Shown here: in pieces, positions 22,932 through 33,937 of the stretch
How the letters are laid out: each line of letters opens with the position of its first letter
How positions within the stretch are numbered: position 1 is the stretch's first letter
Source of the DNA: Portulaca oleracea
Lineage: Eukaryota; Streptophyta; Magnoliopsida; Caryophyllales; Portulacaceae
Direction: 5' to 3'
Length of the DNA stretch: 64,000 bases
NCBI GenBank assembly: GCA_029582165.1
Contig: CM055872.1
Coordinates: 3,193,582-3,257,581 of the forward strand
Position numbers and translations under genes: made by a program
Notes under the pieces: generated by a model
What the model saw: only the letters and a program-made list of their open reading frames with translations
Databases searched by the model: none
What the model was told of the DNA's origin: nothing

Positions 22932-23233
22932 GGCCCACTAATTCTTTTATACGGTACTGCTGCGGTGCGATTGCGGTGTGGTGAAATTTGAAAAAGTGTG
23001 ATGAAGTGTGGTGAGTTCTAGTAAGTTGTGGTGGAAGTTGTGGTAGGTGGAGTAAATGAGGAGAGAGAATGTAAAAAGTAGAGGAGAAACGTAAGGAGAG
23101 AGAAAAATAAGAAAATATTTTGATAATGATTTGTGGTAAAATGCGGTGGAGTATGGTAAAATGTGGCAGAATATTGAGTAGTGTGGTTTGATGCGGCACC
23201 GCACCGCGCGGTACCGTATAAAAGAACGGAGCC
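22932..23233. mobile_element. Tourist-like MITE of the GGCC...TTCTTTTATACGG family
   Basis: The left end GGCCCACTAATTCTTTTATA and the inverted right end GGCTCCGTTCTTTTATACGG are flanked by TAA (22929-22931, 23234-23236). The interior is rich in GTGGTG. Reading frames across it are by-products of the repeat. Confidence 0.85.
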
Positions 23234-23482
23234 TAAGTTTGTTGATCATCTATATTATATATATACTCATAAATAGATAAGGTTTCAATTTTAATGAAAT
23301 ACAAAAAAGGAAATTGTAACTGTGTATTGTAGTAGAGTTGATACATAATATTGGTTATAAACAGTTTGGCACTAATTCTTTTAGCTGCAATCTGTAAATT
23401 TTGTTAGTGATTTAATTTGAAATAATGATCAATGAATTAACTTATTTACCATTCACAAAAACTTTGATAAATAATTTATGGC

Positions 23483-24020
23483 TAGGTACTAGGGTTATAG
23501 CTGAATCGAGCCAACTTTCAAACCTCTTGGGTTCGACTCTGTCAAAGCTCGGCTCGAGCTTGGTTTGACCAAAGTTTGGCTCGGCTAGATTAGGTTTGTT
23601 TATGCAGGAAGTACTGGGTTATGCTCTATATATATATTGGTAAATTATATATTAATTACAGATTTAAAATTAATATTAGAGTATAAATTTATTTATTTTT
23701 AGTTTCATTGTTGAGCTGCGTAAATCTCAAGTATTGATGTTTAAACTTTGCTTGATTATATCATTATTAGAAAAAAATGCTATTTTCTAGTTAAATTTAA
23801 TAAATATCTAGAATTCATTTGATTTTTTATTTGAATTTGGATATTTTTAAATTGAAAAAAATAAAAAAAATGGAGCTGAGCCTGAGGCCCAAGGTATATG
23901 AAATGAGCCAAACCTGAGCCTTGGCTTTGAAAGCTCGGCGAGCTTCAAACCGAGCTCGAGCTATGTTTTCCCTAACCAAGCCCGAGCCCGAGCCCGGACT
24001 CTACCACTCCATCGTTGTTA
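23483..24020. repeat. Degenerate hAT-like element with AGCTCGGCTCGAGC inverted blocks
   Basis: AGCTCGGCTCGAGCTTGG near the left and AAACCGAGCTCGAGCTATG near the right can pair. The style matches the intact hAT at 43796-44514. The outer borders and target duplication are not resolved. Confidence 0.45.
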
Positions 24021-25084
24021 GGCAAAGTCTTAACTTGGGTTTCTGTGAATAGGGAATATACGTGGTGAGAAATCTCTATCACTGCATGTTTATTTGGAAA
24101 ATTAGATTATAGTGTAGTGTATTTTAATATTTAAGGGCTTGGATTATGATAAGTTATACTTTGAATTTGTATTACAGGTGCACAAAAGTGTGAAAGTGCT
24201 GGAATTTAGTGCACTACCGCTGAGTTCGTTAGATTGTCCACATACATGACATATTTATAATTGGATTTCAGTATATCGAACTTTATGATAGTTGGGTTAC
24301 AATAAACCCCAAAACTTATTATGGGATTTCAGTACACAAAATTATAATAATTGTATTACAGCAACTCGGGTGTTGTCATATAGACAATACATTGAATTGG
24401 TTTCACCGGACTCGGTGGTGGTGTACAAAAATCTAAGATTTTTACATTTTGATGCATTATTCTGATAAAAATGCAATGCACTACGATCCAATTTTCCTTT
24501 TTATTTTATCTGTCGCTCATTAAATTTTTTACTGTCATTAATGTTCTTCAAACTTTAATTTTTATACCCAATATTTTGCCAAAGTGTCGCAACATCATAA
24601 ATTTTAAAATAGTATTTTTTATTACCATTATAATGATATTATTTTCTATAATATACTAGTACATCGAGAAAATAAGGGTAAAATTATTCAAATTTTAATT
24701 TACACAAAAAACGATGTGATAAATAAAATAGAAAAGAAGGATTAATTTATAAGTCAACGATAATATCATTCTTATAGCATAGAGTATGTCCAATGTATCT
24801 TTTTAAAAAAAATCGAGACATCTGCAAAATGGGCACCTAGTATATAGAATGAACCAACACAAAGCACTAAGGCCGTCCAATTCAGTTCATGAGCTACTTG
24901 CTCTCCTAAATAGTACTAAACAATATCATTAACAATTAGACAACTTTCCTAACTCAACTCCGACGTATTATTTATAGTGATTGTCAACTATGACAATCAT
25001 CATAAGTAAAATAAATATTGTATTTGTATATGTGTCAAGTTTTACTTTCGCCGTTAGTTATTTTGTTTAATATTGATCCAATCA
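24021..25084. other. AT-rich intergenic DNA
   Basis: No gene or intact element recognised. A short perfect hairpin (GATTGTC-AACTAT-GACAATC) lies near 24980. Confidence 0.4.
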
Positions 25085-25273
25085 TTTTTCCAACTATTTT
25101 CAAGTACTAGTAGGAAAAATAATGGTAGGAAAATTTCTAACCATTTTAGCAAAAGTGGTTGAAATTTCCAACCCTTTTTCTCACATAAAACTTTTTAAAA
25201 ATAGTTGGAATATGAAATAGTTGCTAAAATGGTTGGTTTTTCCTACCATTTTAATTTAAATTAGTTGGAAAAA
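25085..25273. mobile_element. Foldback MITE-like palindrome, about 189 bp
   Basis: TTTTTCCAACTATTTT at the left and the inverse TTAGTTGGAAAAA at the right enclose a second pair, ATGGTAGGAAAATTTCTAAC and TTGGTTTTTCCTACCAT. The arms can pair over much of their length. No target duplication was resolved. Confidence 0.55.
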
Positions 25274-25965
25274 GTAGTTGATAATACACATATTTTTAAT
25301 TGTGCAAGTCGACCAACGCTTTGTGAAATCTAGAACATGGTAAGGGACTCCACTATCCATGTATAGAGTTAAATATCCAGTAGTGTTTGGATAAGCGGAA
25401 TTAGGCAAATAATGTTTTTCTAATCATCTAAACGGGATATTAAACATTTTATATGTATATTAAACTTTGCTAATCCTCTAATCTAGTTTAGTTTTTTTTT
25501 TATAAATGAAATTATTAATTTAAAAATACAAATGAGTATTTTAATGTTGCTAAACGTATGAAAATATTATTTATTGAGATAAAAAATTAATAGAATTTGT
25601 AAATGTTAAATTTATCAAGATAATTAATTTATAGATTGAGTGCGAGTAGCTGCAGGTTGCTGCAGGTTAGTACAGTTTGAAGCGGATAAGTGCATGTTGA
25701 TGCAGGTTAATGTAGGTAGTTTCATGTTTGTTCAACTGGTAGGTTCAGGTGAAGGTCAGCAAATGAACTAAAGAACGTACATTTCCCTTCCCTAAAAATA
25801 CTAGAATGATAGAGTATGTACTCTTTTTTATCTGAATTTTTAATTAGTTTCTTTCTCATTTAATATCTATCATTTTATAATCACAATAATATATGGAGTA
25901 CTAATTTTTTATTTACTCTTAATTCTTAACCTTTATTGAACCAAACGCCAAAAGTTGATTTTTAA

Positions 25966-26150
25966 GAGAGCGCTTGGTTGACAAACGTTTATATGTTTGG
26001 TTCTTCCTAATAAATCGGAAAGTTTTAATGTAGGGTCACTGTTTCCCTCACAATTAAGCTCAGTAAACTGTTACTAAGAGGGCTAGGAAAAGTCTTTCCT
26101 AGAAAGTTTATTCTTACCAAATTTTTTCCAAGAAATTACCGAACAACCCA
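25966..26150. mobile_element. Tourist-like MITE, third copy of the TTTGG family
   Basis: Begins GAGAGCGCTTGGTTGAC and ends CCGAACAACCCA, flanked by TAA at 25963-25965 and 26151-26153. It shares GGAAAGTTTTAATGTAGGGTC and the TTTCCTAGAAAG block with the other copies. Confidence 0.65.
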
Positions 26151-28800
26151 TAAGCATGTTCTAGTAAGTTTCCTACCAAGTACCTCATAAATTTTTTTAT
26201 TGACTTTTTCCTCACCCCTTAAAGTTACACCAAAAAAAAAAAATAGTACTGTATATATTATTTCTTCAAAAGCATTCCGCAACAAGATCCAAAAATCTTG
26301 GAGCTGTATGTACAATCCCTCGATTTTAAATGAATTTTAAATTTGATATCTACAGATATCCTTGAATGTACCTTTAATTTATTCTTTTATTAAAATTAAA
26401 TAAAATTTATAAAGGATAAATTTGAGTCAATTTTGAACATATATTGATCAAACATATTGATCATATCAAATCCTTTAACCCTAAATTGTGAACATATTGA
26501 TTAATACGCACTTATCATCAATCTTTCATGCTTATCATGTTGTATCAACATTTATTGCTATTTATTAGGTCAAAAAATATAAATAATACTCCAGTAGTCT
26601 AATATTATCAATCATAATAGAAAATTAATTTTATATTTATGAAAAAATATAAATAAATAATTATTTTTATGTTATTTATAAGTTGTAATAGCCCTCAAAA
26701 TAATGAAACATATATACTTTTATAAAGATTTAAATATAGTTGTATTTGACTTTATAAGTGATTTAGATGAAACATACAATGATTATTAACCATCTTGCAT
26801 CAAGATATTTACCATTTTGCTATGTTAGAAATACAAACCCTAAAAGCTCTATCATTGACGCCCTTATCTATATATAATAGTAATAGTAAAGTTTGTGGGG
26901 CCTATAGAATCGTGCAACGAGATTATAAAAGTAGGAATATGAGCCAATCATATTTAAGATAATTTTTTTATTCGTGTTTTATTTATGGAAATTCAATGTT
27001 TTTTGTTTATTAGAGATAATTTCTCAAATTCAGTTTGTTACAATTTTTTTTATTACCACACTATTTTGTTCAACATAGGATTTTGAATTTTAAGATCATC
27101 AAGAATTTTGAATTTCATACCATAGAAAAAATAATTTTGAATTTCATATATCACACAATTCATAAAATGCCGACATTTCTGAACTTAATTACCATATAAC
27201 TGCAAAAATGTATCCATTTAAGATACACATCATTAATTTCAGATTTAATGGTCAACAACCAAGAACCACACATTTTTTATATACGAAATCATACTACAAT
27301 CTTCAAAAATCCAATCATACGCCTATATATCATTTATGTAGCCACTCTCATTTACAAAATTTCTCTGCTATTGATATTTAATTGTGTAACAGAGGAAAAA
27401 TCATATTATAATACTCTTATTTAATTATTTTAGTGCAAATCAAAGTGTAGGAAAATAAAAAAAATAAGAGTTATATTATATGCTATGTTCACGCCCAATT
27501 GCTTAATCACCCATAAAACTATCATGATATCCAAATAAAGCATCCTACTGAACATCTAACACTGACTTTCAATAAACCCTATTACTCCACTAATTGACCA
27601 TTTCTAATAAAAACCTAAAAACTAAGCTCTTTTATAAACCTGTAACACTCTCACATAATTATTAAAAGTGATATTATCACGTTTGAAAAAATAGAATTAA
27701 AGATTGTAAACACTTCATAATGCAAACTACTTTAATTCATTCATTAGCATTTTCACTTCTCTCTATTCACTTCAATTCATTCGATCATGCAAAACACCAC
27801 AATATTTGTGCATGGGGATCTTCCATATTAGATATTTTTCTAGCCTACTTTTATATTTATTTATTTTTGTTTGTCACACAATTACTGTGAACTATTTCTT
27901 GTTATTGATGTGTTAGAAATATTTAGGATTCGCAATTACTGCGAGGTATATCTAGTTACTGACGCTTTATAAATAGTTAGGAGTCGATGTGTTTACATTA
28001 TTCTATCCTACTTTTCTTTAATTATCATATTTATCTTTTGTTTATTTATATATTCATATACTTTATTTATCACATAATTATGATTTATACCCAATTTTTA
28101 TACCTTTCAACCAAATTTTTCAAGGTCGCTTCTCATTTGTAATCAATTTTTTGTTTTATTTGAGTTTTTTAGTTATCTAATAGTTTATGCAATCTCAATC
28201 ATTCAAAAAAATCTTAATTTTTCTTTCTTTTTTTTAAATGATTGGTTAACTTTATCACATTAATTCTCGCTCTGCTGCATAATTAATTACTCAATTCTAC
28301 AATAATCGTAAGTCATCTTTTAATACACCCATACATCGCTCGGGTTTAAGACTAGTTCTAATAATACATCTCTTAACATCATATGCAAAAATTTGGACTC
28401 CAATAATAATAGAGTTCAGTCATCTTTCATCTAATTAGGTTAAACTATCATTTCAAGAGCCAAAAAAAAAAAAGAAAAGAAAAAAGAACTTTCTTTAATT
28501 AATTTCTTTTTGAGAGGCCTACACTCCACAAGTAACAAATTCTTCTTTCTTGATTGACAGCACAGCACATTTCCTGGTTTATGGGGACTTACTAATTTCA
28601 TTTTATTAAAATGCTAAATGTGCAGGGTGGACCACCTTTTTATTTTATTCTTTTCTTCAGAAAAAAAAGGGGGCATTATTTTATTCATGTGAGTGTGCAT
28701 TATTGAGGTAAGAAAATATATTTCCCCTATTTTATTTAATTCATTTATTATTCCCCATAAACAAAATAGAGAAAAGGTTTTCAAATCATGAATATAGAGC
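26151..28800. other. Long AT-rich intergenic stretch upstream of the Cys-rich gene
   Basis: No gene recognised. About 26560-26830 is one copy of a dispersed AT-rich repeat also present at 30575-30800 (inverted) and 31275-31690. Its shared phrases are TTATAAGTTGTAATAGCCCTC and 'aggtcaaaaaatataaata'. Confidence 0.45.
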
Positions 28801-28811
28801 CAATATTTCAA

Positions 28812-28818
28812 TATAAAA
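28812..28818 (+). promoter_or_regulatory. Probable TATA box of the Cys-rich gene
   Basis: TATAAAA lies 134 bp before the ATG at 28952, with a purine-rich leader between. Confidence 0.65.
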
Positions 28819-28862
28819 GGAGAGGCATCCTTCATTACAAGCAAATCACCATAAACAGAAGA

Positions 28863-28865
<3 letters not shown>

Positions 28866-28950
<85 letters not shown>
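28866..28950 (+). repeat. (GA)n tract filling the 5' leader to one base before the ATG
   Basis: Two GA dinucleotide runs (28866-28910 and 28916-28950), separated by AATTA, end directly at the start codon context. GA/CT leaders are known binding sites for plant GAGA-binding BBR/BPC factors; whether this one is regulatory is inference. Confidence 0.85.
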
Positions 28951-28951
<1 letters not shown>

Positions 28952-28953
<2 letters not shown>

Positions 28954-30201
28954 GGAAGGAGAAAAATCCAAGAGTTGCTGCCCATCAACTCAATCTTGCG
29001 GGTATGTGAAATTAAATGAGTTTCAAATTAATTTTGTGTATATATATATATAATTATCATCCTTATTTGTGTTTTAGAGTTCAATAAATAAATTTCAAGA
29101 GCCTTCAATTCGATCCCAAAAAAAAAGTTGAATTGAAAATGAAAAGAAGGAAAAATGAGTGGGCTAATATAAATTTAGCCATATAAGGAACAAGGAAGTG
29201 ATAAATATCTTTTTTCTCCATATATATATATATATATATGCCAATTCATTTATTTGACTCTAGTTAGTTAAAATTTTCTGTGATAAATTAGCTGAAATGA
29301 TGAGCTTTTTAATCATACACAAGGATTTTATTGCTCTATATATACTGCGGATGGATTTATTAAAGTTGTGTAGGCAAGGTAGATATACTATGATGGATTT
29401 GTTTATTTTATTGCTCTACATAATTAATTGTTAAATGATGTGATGGAGATGATTAGGGTTAAGGGTGGTGAAATCAACGACAAAAAGGCATACTGCGAAT
29501 GTGGGCCAGGTTGGAAGTGCGAGATCAGAACCGTCGATCCTTCATTGCCCTTTTCCAACTGCATCGGTGACTGCACTTGCATTACGTACGTATACTATTT
29601 TTTCCCCCCAATCATTGCATATTATATATATATATATATATATATATTTATGTTTGTGTGTGGATGCATGTCTGGTACATTATGATTATTGACTTTGTCA
29701 ATTCATCCTTCGTCAGATTATATAGTTTTAATCAGAATGAAGCAAGATGAACACAAATACATTGAGATGAGAGTATACTAGCTATAACACTTAAATAAGT
29801 TGATCTCGCATCGAATCATTCGATCGTAGAATTATATTATAGTATAATGTTTGTAACTATGAGCAAATTTATGTAACATCGTGCATCGAATCGAATCATT
29901 TAACTGTAGAAGCCAGAACCATATTATAATTCTAGTACATATTTATTAGACAAAATTTGGTTGCAGGAAAGAATGCAAACCAAGTGAAAAGAAGGAAGGG
30001 GAAGGATCAGGAAAGGGAAAGGGAAAAGAAGTGAAGACAGAAGGAGCATTTTGTTACTGTGGAGAAGGCTATGCATGCATCATCACTAAAACTGAAGGTC
30101 CCGACGCCGGAAAAGTCTTCGTCGACTGTGGCAACGGTTGCGAATGTCGCATTCCGGCGTGTGGCTCCAAGGTTGTTATTGCAAAGGATGCCTCTAGTTA
30201 A
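28952..30201 (+). CDS. Small cysteine-rich protein with two tandem Cys modules, family not recognised
   Basis: Exons: 28952-29001, 29457-29585, 29967-30201, giving 137 residues. The exon 2 start (GATTAG acceptor) is the one that keeps frame without a stop; its pyrimidine tract is weak. The protein has 17 cysteines. Module 1 is C30-E-C-G-P-G-W-K-C38, then C52-x3-C56-x-C58. Module 2 is C89-Y-C-G-E-G-Y-A-C97, then C114-x3-C118-x-C120. Both fit C-x-C-G-x-G-(W/Y)-x-C-x(13-16)-C-x3-C-x-C. Each module sits on its own exon, joined by a Lys/Gly/Glu linker (residues 64-86). The N-terminus [17 protein letters not shown] has no signal peptide, so the protein is probably cytosolic. Cys-x-Cys pairs and the reduced compartment suggest metal binding, as in metallothioneins, but it matches no metallothionein type I know. 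Confidence 0.8.
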
Positions 30202-30574
30202 GATTTGAGTTTGTATTGTGTTATGGTTACGATTTATGAGTAGTTAAACTTCGTTCATTTTTTTCAACGGTTTTTATGGGTTTCTATGGATTAGTCTTTC
30301 CATGAACTTTAGTTTATGGGGAAGACTACCTATATTATGTTTTACCTAGGAGGTTTTTTTGTTGCTGTTATGGTAAATTTCGTTTTATTTTGAAGGTGTA
30401 TGTATGCATTCTAGTTTCTTATCAATGTAATCCTTGATATGCTATGCAATCAGTTTACTGGTTTTGTATAATTTACGCTTGTTATCAAGTAGTCATTTTT
30501 TGAGATCGACATTTATAATGTCTTCTAGCCTCGCCTAGAACCTATACAGTGTATAAGGATAAGCGTCTTGATTG

Positions 30575-30800
30575 GAGATGATTAATAATCATCTTAAATT
30601 TCATCTAAATCACTAAAAAGTTAAATATAAGCGAATTTAATATTGTGAAAGTATGTTTTATTACTTTGAGGGTTATTGCAATTTATAAACTATATACAAA
30701 AAATTATTTATATAATATTTTATAAATATAAATTAATGCGTAAAAAGTACATTATCTACCATGGTTGATAAAATTAAACATCATTTATATTTTTTGACCT
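30575..30800 (-). repeat. Dispersed AT-rich repeat, inverted copy
   Basis: The reverse complement shares the CCCTCAAAATAATGAAAC-type core and the 'aggtcaaaaaatataaat' phrase with 26560-26830 and 31275-31690. No coding capacity. Confidence 0.55.
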
Positions 30801-31274
30801 AGCTAATAAGCTATGTGATGTACTCTTATAGTTGGTAAATATATATAATTACTCGAAAAAAATATGATTAGAGGTTAGTAAAACATAAATTATGGACAAA
30901 TCAAGATGATTATTAATTATAATTTATATTGATTCAAGACACATATCAAAAATGAAAAAGCATTCAACATACACTTTACATTGCATGTAGTACTTATAAA
31001 CACAAAATGATTGATTTTCTCCACAATTATTTTCAAATTCGTGTGTTAACTTTGGTATTGAGCTTTAATTTGCATATAGTTTTAATCATTTTGATTTTGA
31101 ACAATCCAAAAAAAAAAGGCAAAAGCATAGCCAAAGATATATAGATCAATATTAATATCAGCATGTGTGTATTAATTACAAATCATATCATATGGAAATA
31201 TTCACCCTATCTCAAAGTTAAACTAAGGTTCACCCCTTGGTTGAGTTGAGTTAGGCTTATTAATTAAGGATAAT

Positions 31275-31361
31275 GATATATATATTTTGACTCAAGATGG
31301 TTAATAGCTATCTTGAATTGTCTATATTTCATATTTTTAAAACTTTTAATAATACTTTATC

Positions 31362-31417
<56 letters not shown>

Positions 31418-31690
31418 TTATAACGATATAATACTTATTAGTTAAGTCAAAAAATATAAATAAAAACCATATTTTATCAATCTTAATAGAAAATGCACAT
31501 TTGATGCATAAATTTATATTTATGAAAAATATAAATGAATAATTATTTTTACATTATTTATAAGTTATAATGACCCTCAAAACAACGAAATATACCTTTA
31601 TAATAATATAAATATATTTATATTTAACTTTATGAATGATTTAGACGAAATGCGAGATGACCTCAAAATATTTATCATTTTGCATTAAGT
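31275..31690 (+). repeat. Dispersed AT-rich repeat, copy with embedded (TA)n
   Basis: Starts near TTTTGACTCAAGATGGTTAA and ends near TATTTATCATTTTGCAT. It contains a (TA)n run at 31367-31410. It matches 26560-26830 in the same orientation. Confidence 0.55.
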
Positions 31691-32766
31691 ATATAAAGGG
31701 TTTGCAGTTGGCCAAAAAAAAAAAAAACTATATAAAGGGTTTCTGAAAATGCATTGTGTACGTAAAAAACAAAGGGGTTAATAGTTGAAACAAAATCAAC
31801 ACAAATTGGCTTAAACGATTGAAGCTCATTCTTTGTAAAGTGATATTTTAGATGGGTGTGAAATATATGACAACTAGAGCGGACTATGTCGTCAGGTCGA
31901 GTAAAGTTCGTGCACGTTGAATTTAAACGGTTTAAAATCTTTTTATCCGACCTTAATTCACTTGTTAAATAAGGTGGGAGTTGAAATTATTTACCGTTTA
32001 AATTTAAATGAGTTTTTTATTTTGAACCCATCTATCCAATTAAATAAACATGTCAGAATCAAGTTATTCATGTAGCCATCAACCTATTTATGCAAACAAC
32101 TCATTATTAGATCAAAATTGTAACATATATATTATGCTTCAACACTTTGTGCAATATAGACTGAATTTGAGTTTTATATAAGGAGTGGTCTTCACTCGTA
32201 ACCAAAAACAAACTAAGTCATACAAAATTAGAAGTCTTATATATTTCAAACATTACAATCAACAACACATTATTTCAACTATGTTTATTGATAAACGATT
32301 TAATCAGGTAACAATTATCGAGTAAACAAGGTGACCTATGCAATATGTTCTATTAAACGGGTTAAATAAACGTTTTTCCATGCCAAAATTTTTGACATAA
32401 GCCTCATTTAATTAAACAGGTTTATCATTTCAACACATTTAATTAAACGGGTTGAAGATCTCCACTTAAACCCTTAATATTGCATTCATTTTGAAACCTT
32501 ATGATATAATCGTGTTCGATCAACTTTTCTGTTTGCGCTTTTTGAGCCCCTTAAATGAGGGGAATGTGCTAACCATAAATACCATGCCAACATAAACTTG
32601 AGACCAAAAGATATTAAAATAGAAGATTAGAAGTGGTATATATAATTATTCCAAATTGCACCTGAGTAGTAGTGTAGTACACATGCATATGTACTAATTT
32701 AGGGGGCAAATTTAGGGGGCACTACTTGGAAATGTGCATTTAAATTTAACCGTTCTGGAGTCAGGT
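31691..32766. other. Intergenic DNA, no gene recognised
   Basis: The stretch 31880-32480 carries repeated 'TTTAAACGG' and 'ttaaacgggtt' phrases typical of small plant repeats; no borders could be set. Confidence 0.4.
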
Positions 32767-32955
32767 CATGTTCTTTGGTTAGGTTGGATATAACTCTCCC
32801 AACTTATTCTAACTTATTCTAACTTAATATAATTCCCCAAAAAAACGTTCACTCTAAAAACATAATTCCCCAAAAAAGTATCATAACTTATCATAACCCT
32901 AACTTATCCCTAACTTATCTATCCAAACCTGAAAATAACCTAATCAAAGAACATG
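32767..32955. mobile_element. MITE with 19-bp terminal inverted repeats
   Basis: CATGTTCTTTGGTTAGGTT at the left and its inverse AACCTAATCAAAGAACATG at the right differ at one position. The 189-bp interior has repeated 'cttattctaa' and 'ATAATTCCCCAAAAAA' phrases. No target duplication was resolved. Confidence 0.7.
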
Positions 32956-33022
32956 GTTAATTTTACTTCTTCGTCTTAGTTCTTGTAATAACTAACTTTT
33001 TCGTCTCCTTTTATTTATTGAA

Positions 33023-33393
33023 AATTTTATTATAGTTGAATTTTTTTAATTATGATAGTTGAAAACTCTTTATAATTAATTTAGTTAAACTAAATCTCAC
33101 GTGTTGAAAAGATTTGTTTGTAAATAGAAATGATTAACTGTTGTAACAAGTTATTTAGATCAAAATATATTGATTTCAATTTTGTTTTTGACAAACATTG
33201 ATTTCAAAGTTTTAAGGAATAATCAACGATTATTATATTTTCTAACTCGATAGTTTAAAATATTTCAATTAATGAACATTATTATATGTAGCAACAAATC
33301 ACCCTAATCAATATATACTAAGTTTAGCCTTTTAAAGGTAAAATATGTATTTCAACTATCATAGCTGAAAATTTTTCAACTATAATAGAATCT
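33023..33393. mobile_element. MITE with terminal inverted repeats, copy 2
   Basis: Left ATTTTATTATAGTTGAA and right TTTCAACTATAATAGAATC are inverted. The interior shares 'ATGATTAACTGTTGTAAC' and 'gatcaaaatatattgatttcaa' with the copy at 6597-7002. Confidence 0.6.
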
Positions 33394-33684
33394 CACATTA
33401 TTTATTACTTTTCTAATTTTAACAAGTCTGATTTCATCTTCCTCGTGATAAATAAATTTATTTAGGGTTTGTTCAGTTTTTTTTTTCAGGGAAATATTTT
33501 CTGGAACACTTTTATGTGAAAAACAATTTTTAGGAATTTTTTCTGAGAAAGATTGTTTCATAGTGTTTGGTTTACATTTGAAAATATGAGAAAATTTATA
33601 GGAAGATCAATTCAAAGTGTCCAAACTATCCTTATATATTGTCCAATGCATTGCTATTTTTTTCCCAAAAAAAATATCGAAAAG

Positions 33685-33686
<2 letters not shown>

Positions 33687-33714
<28 letters not shown>
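33687..33714. repeat. (TA)n microsatellite
   Basis: An uninterrupted run of 14 TA/AT units. Confidence 0.95.
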
Positions 33715-33719
<5 letters not shown>

Positions 33720-33937
33720 AACGGGAATCGAACGTGGGAGGAGAATTGAGTTAAATCCCATTCCCACTCCTGGGTTTTGACTGAAACTTCATTTTTGGTC
33801 CCAATTCCAGTGTCATTTCCATTGAGAGTCGGACCTTGGGATCGGGGCTGGACCGGAGGCGGGATAGAACGACAACTTCTTATTTTCAGGTGTAAACTAT
33901 CCGTAATATTTTTTCTACCTACTTCTATCTATATAAA

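Noticed and set aside
22879..23249. Two overlapping minus-strand frames of about 100 codons.
   Set aside because: They fall entirely within a Tourist-like MITE with TAA target duplications.
28614..28988. A 124-codon minus-strand frame rich in Ser and Leu.
   Set aside because: It is the reverse translation of the (GA)n leader of the Cys-rich gene.
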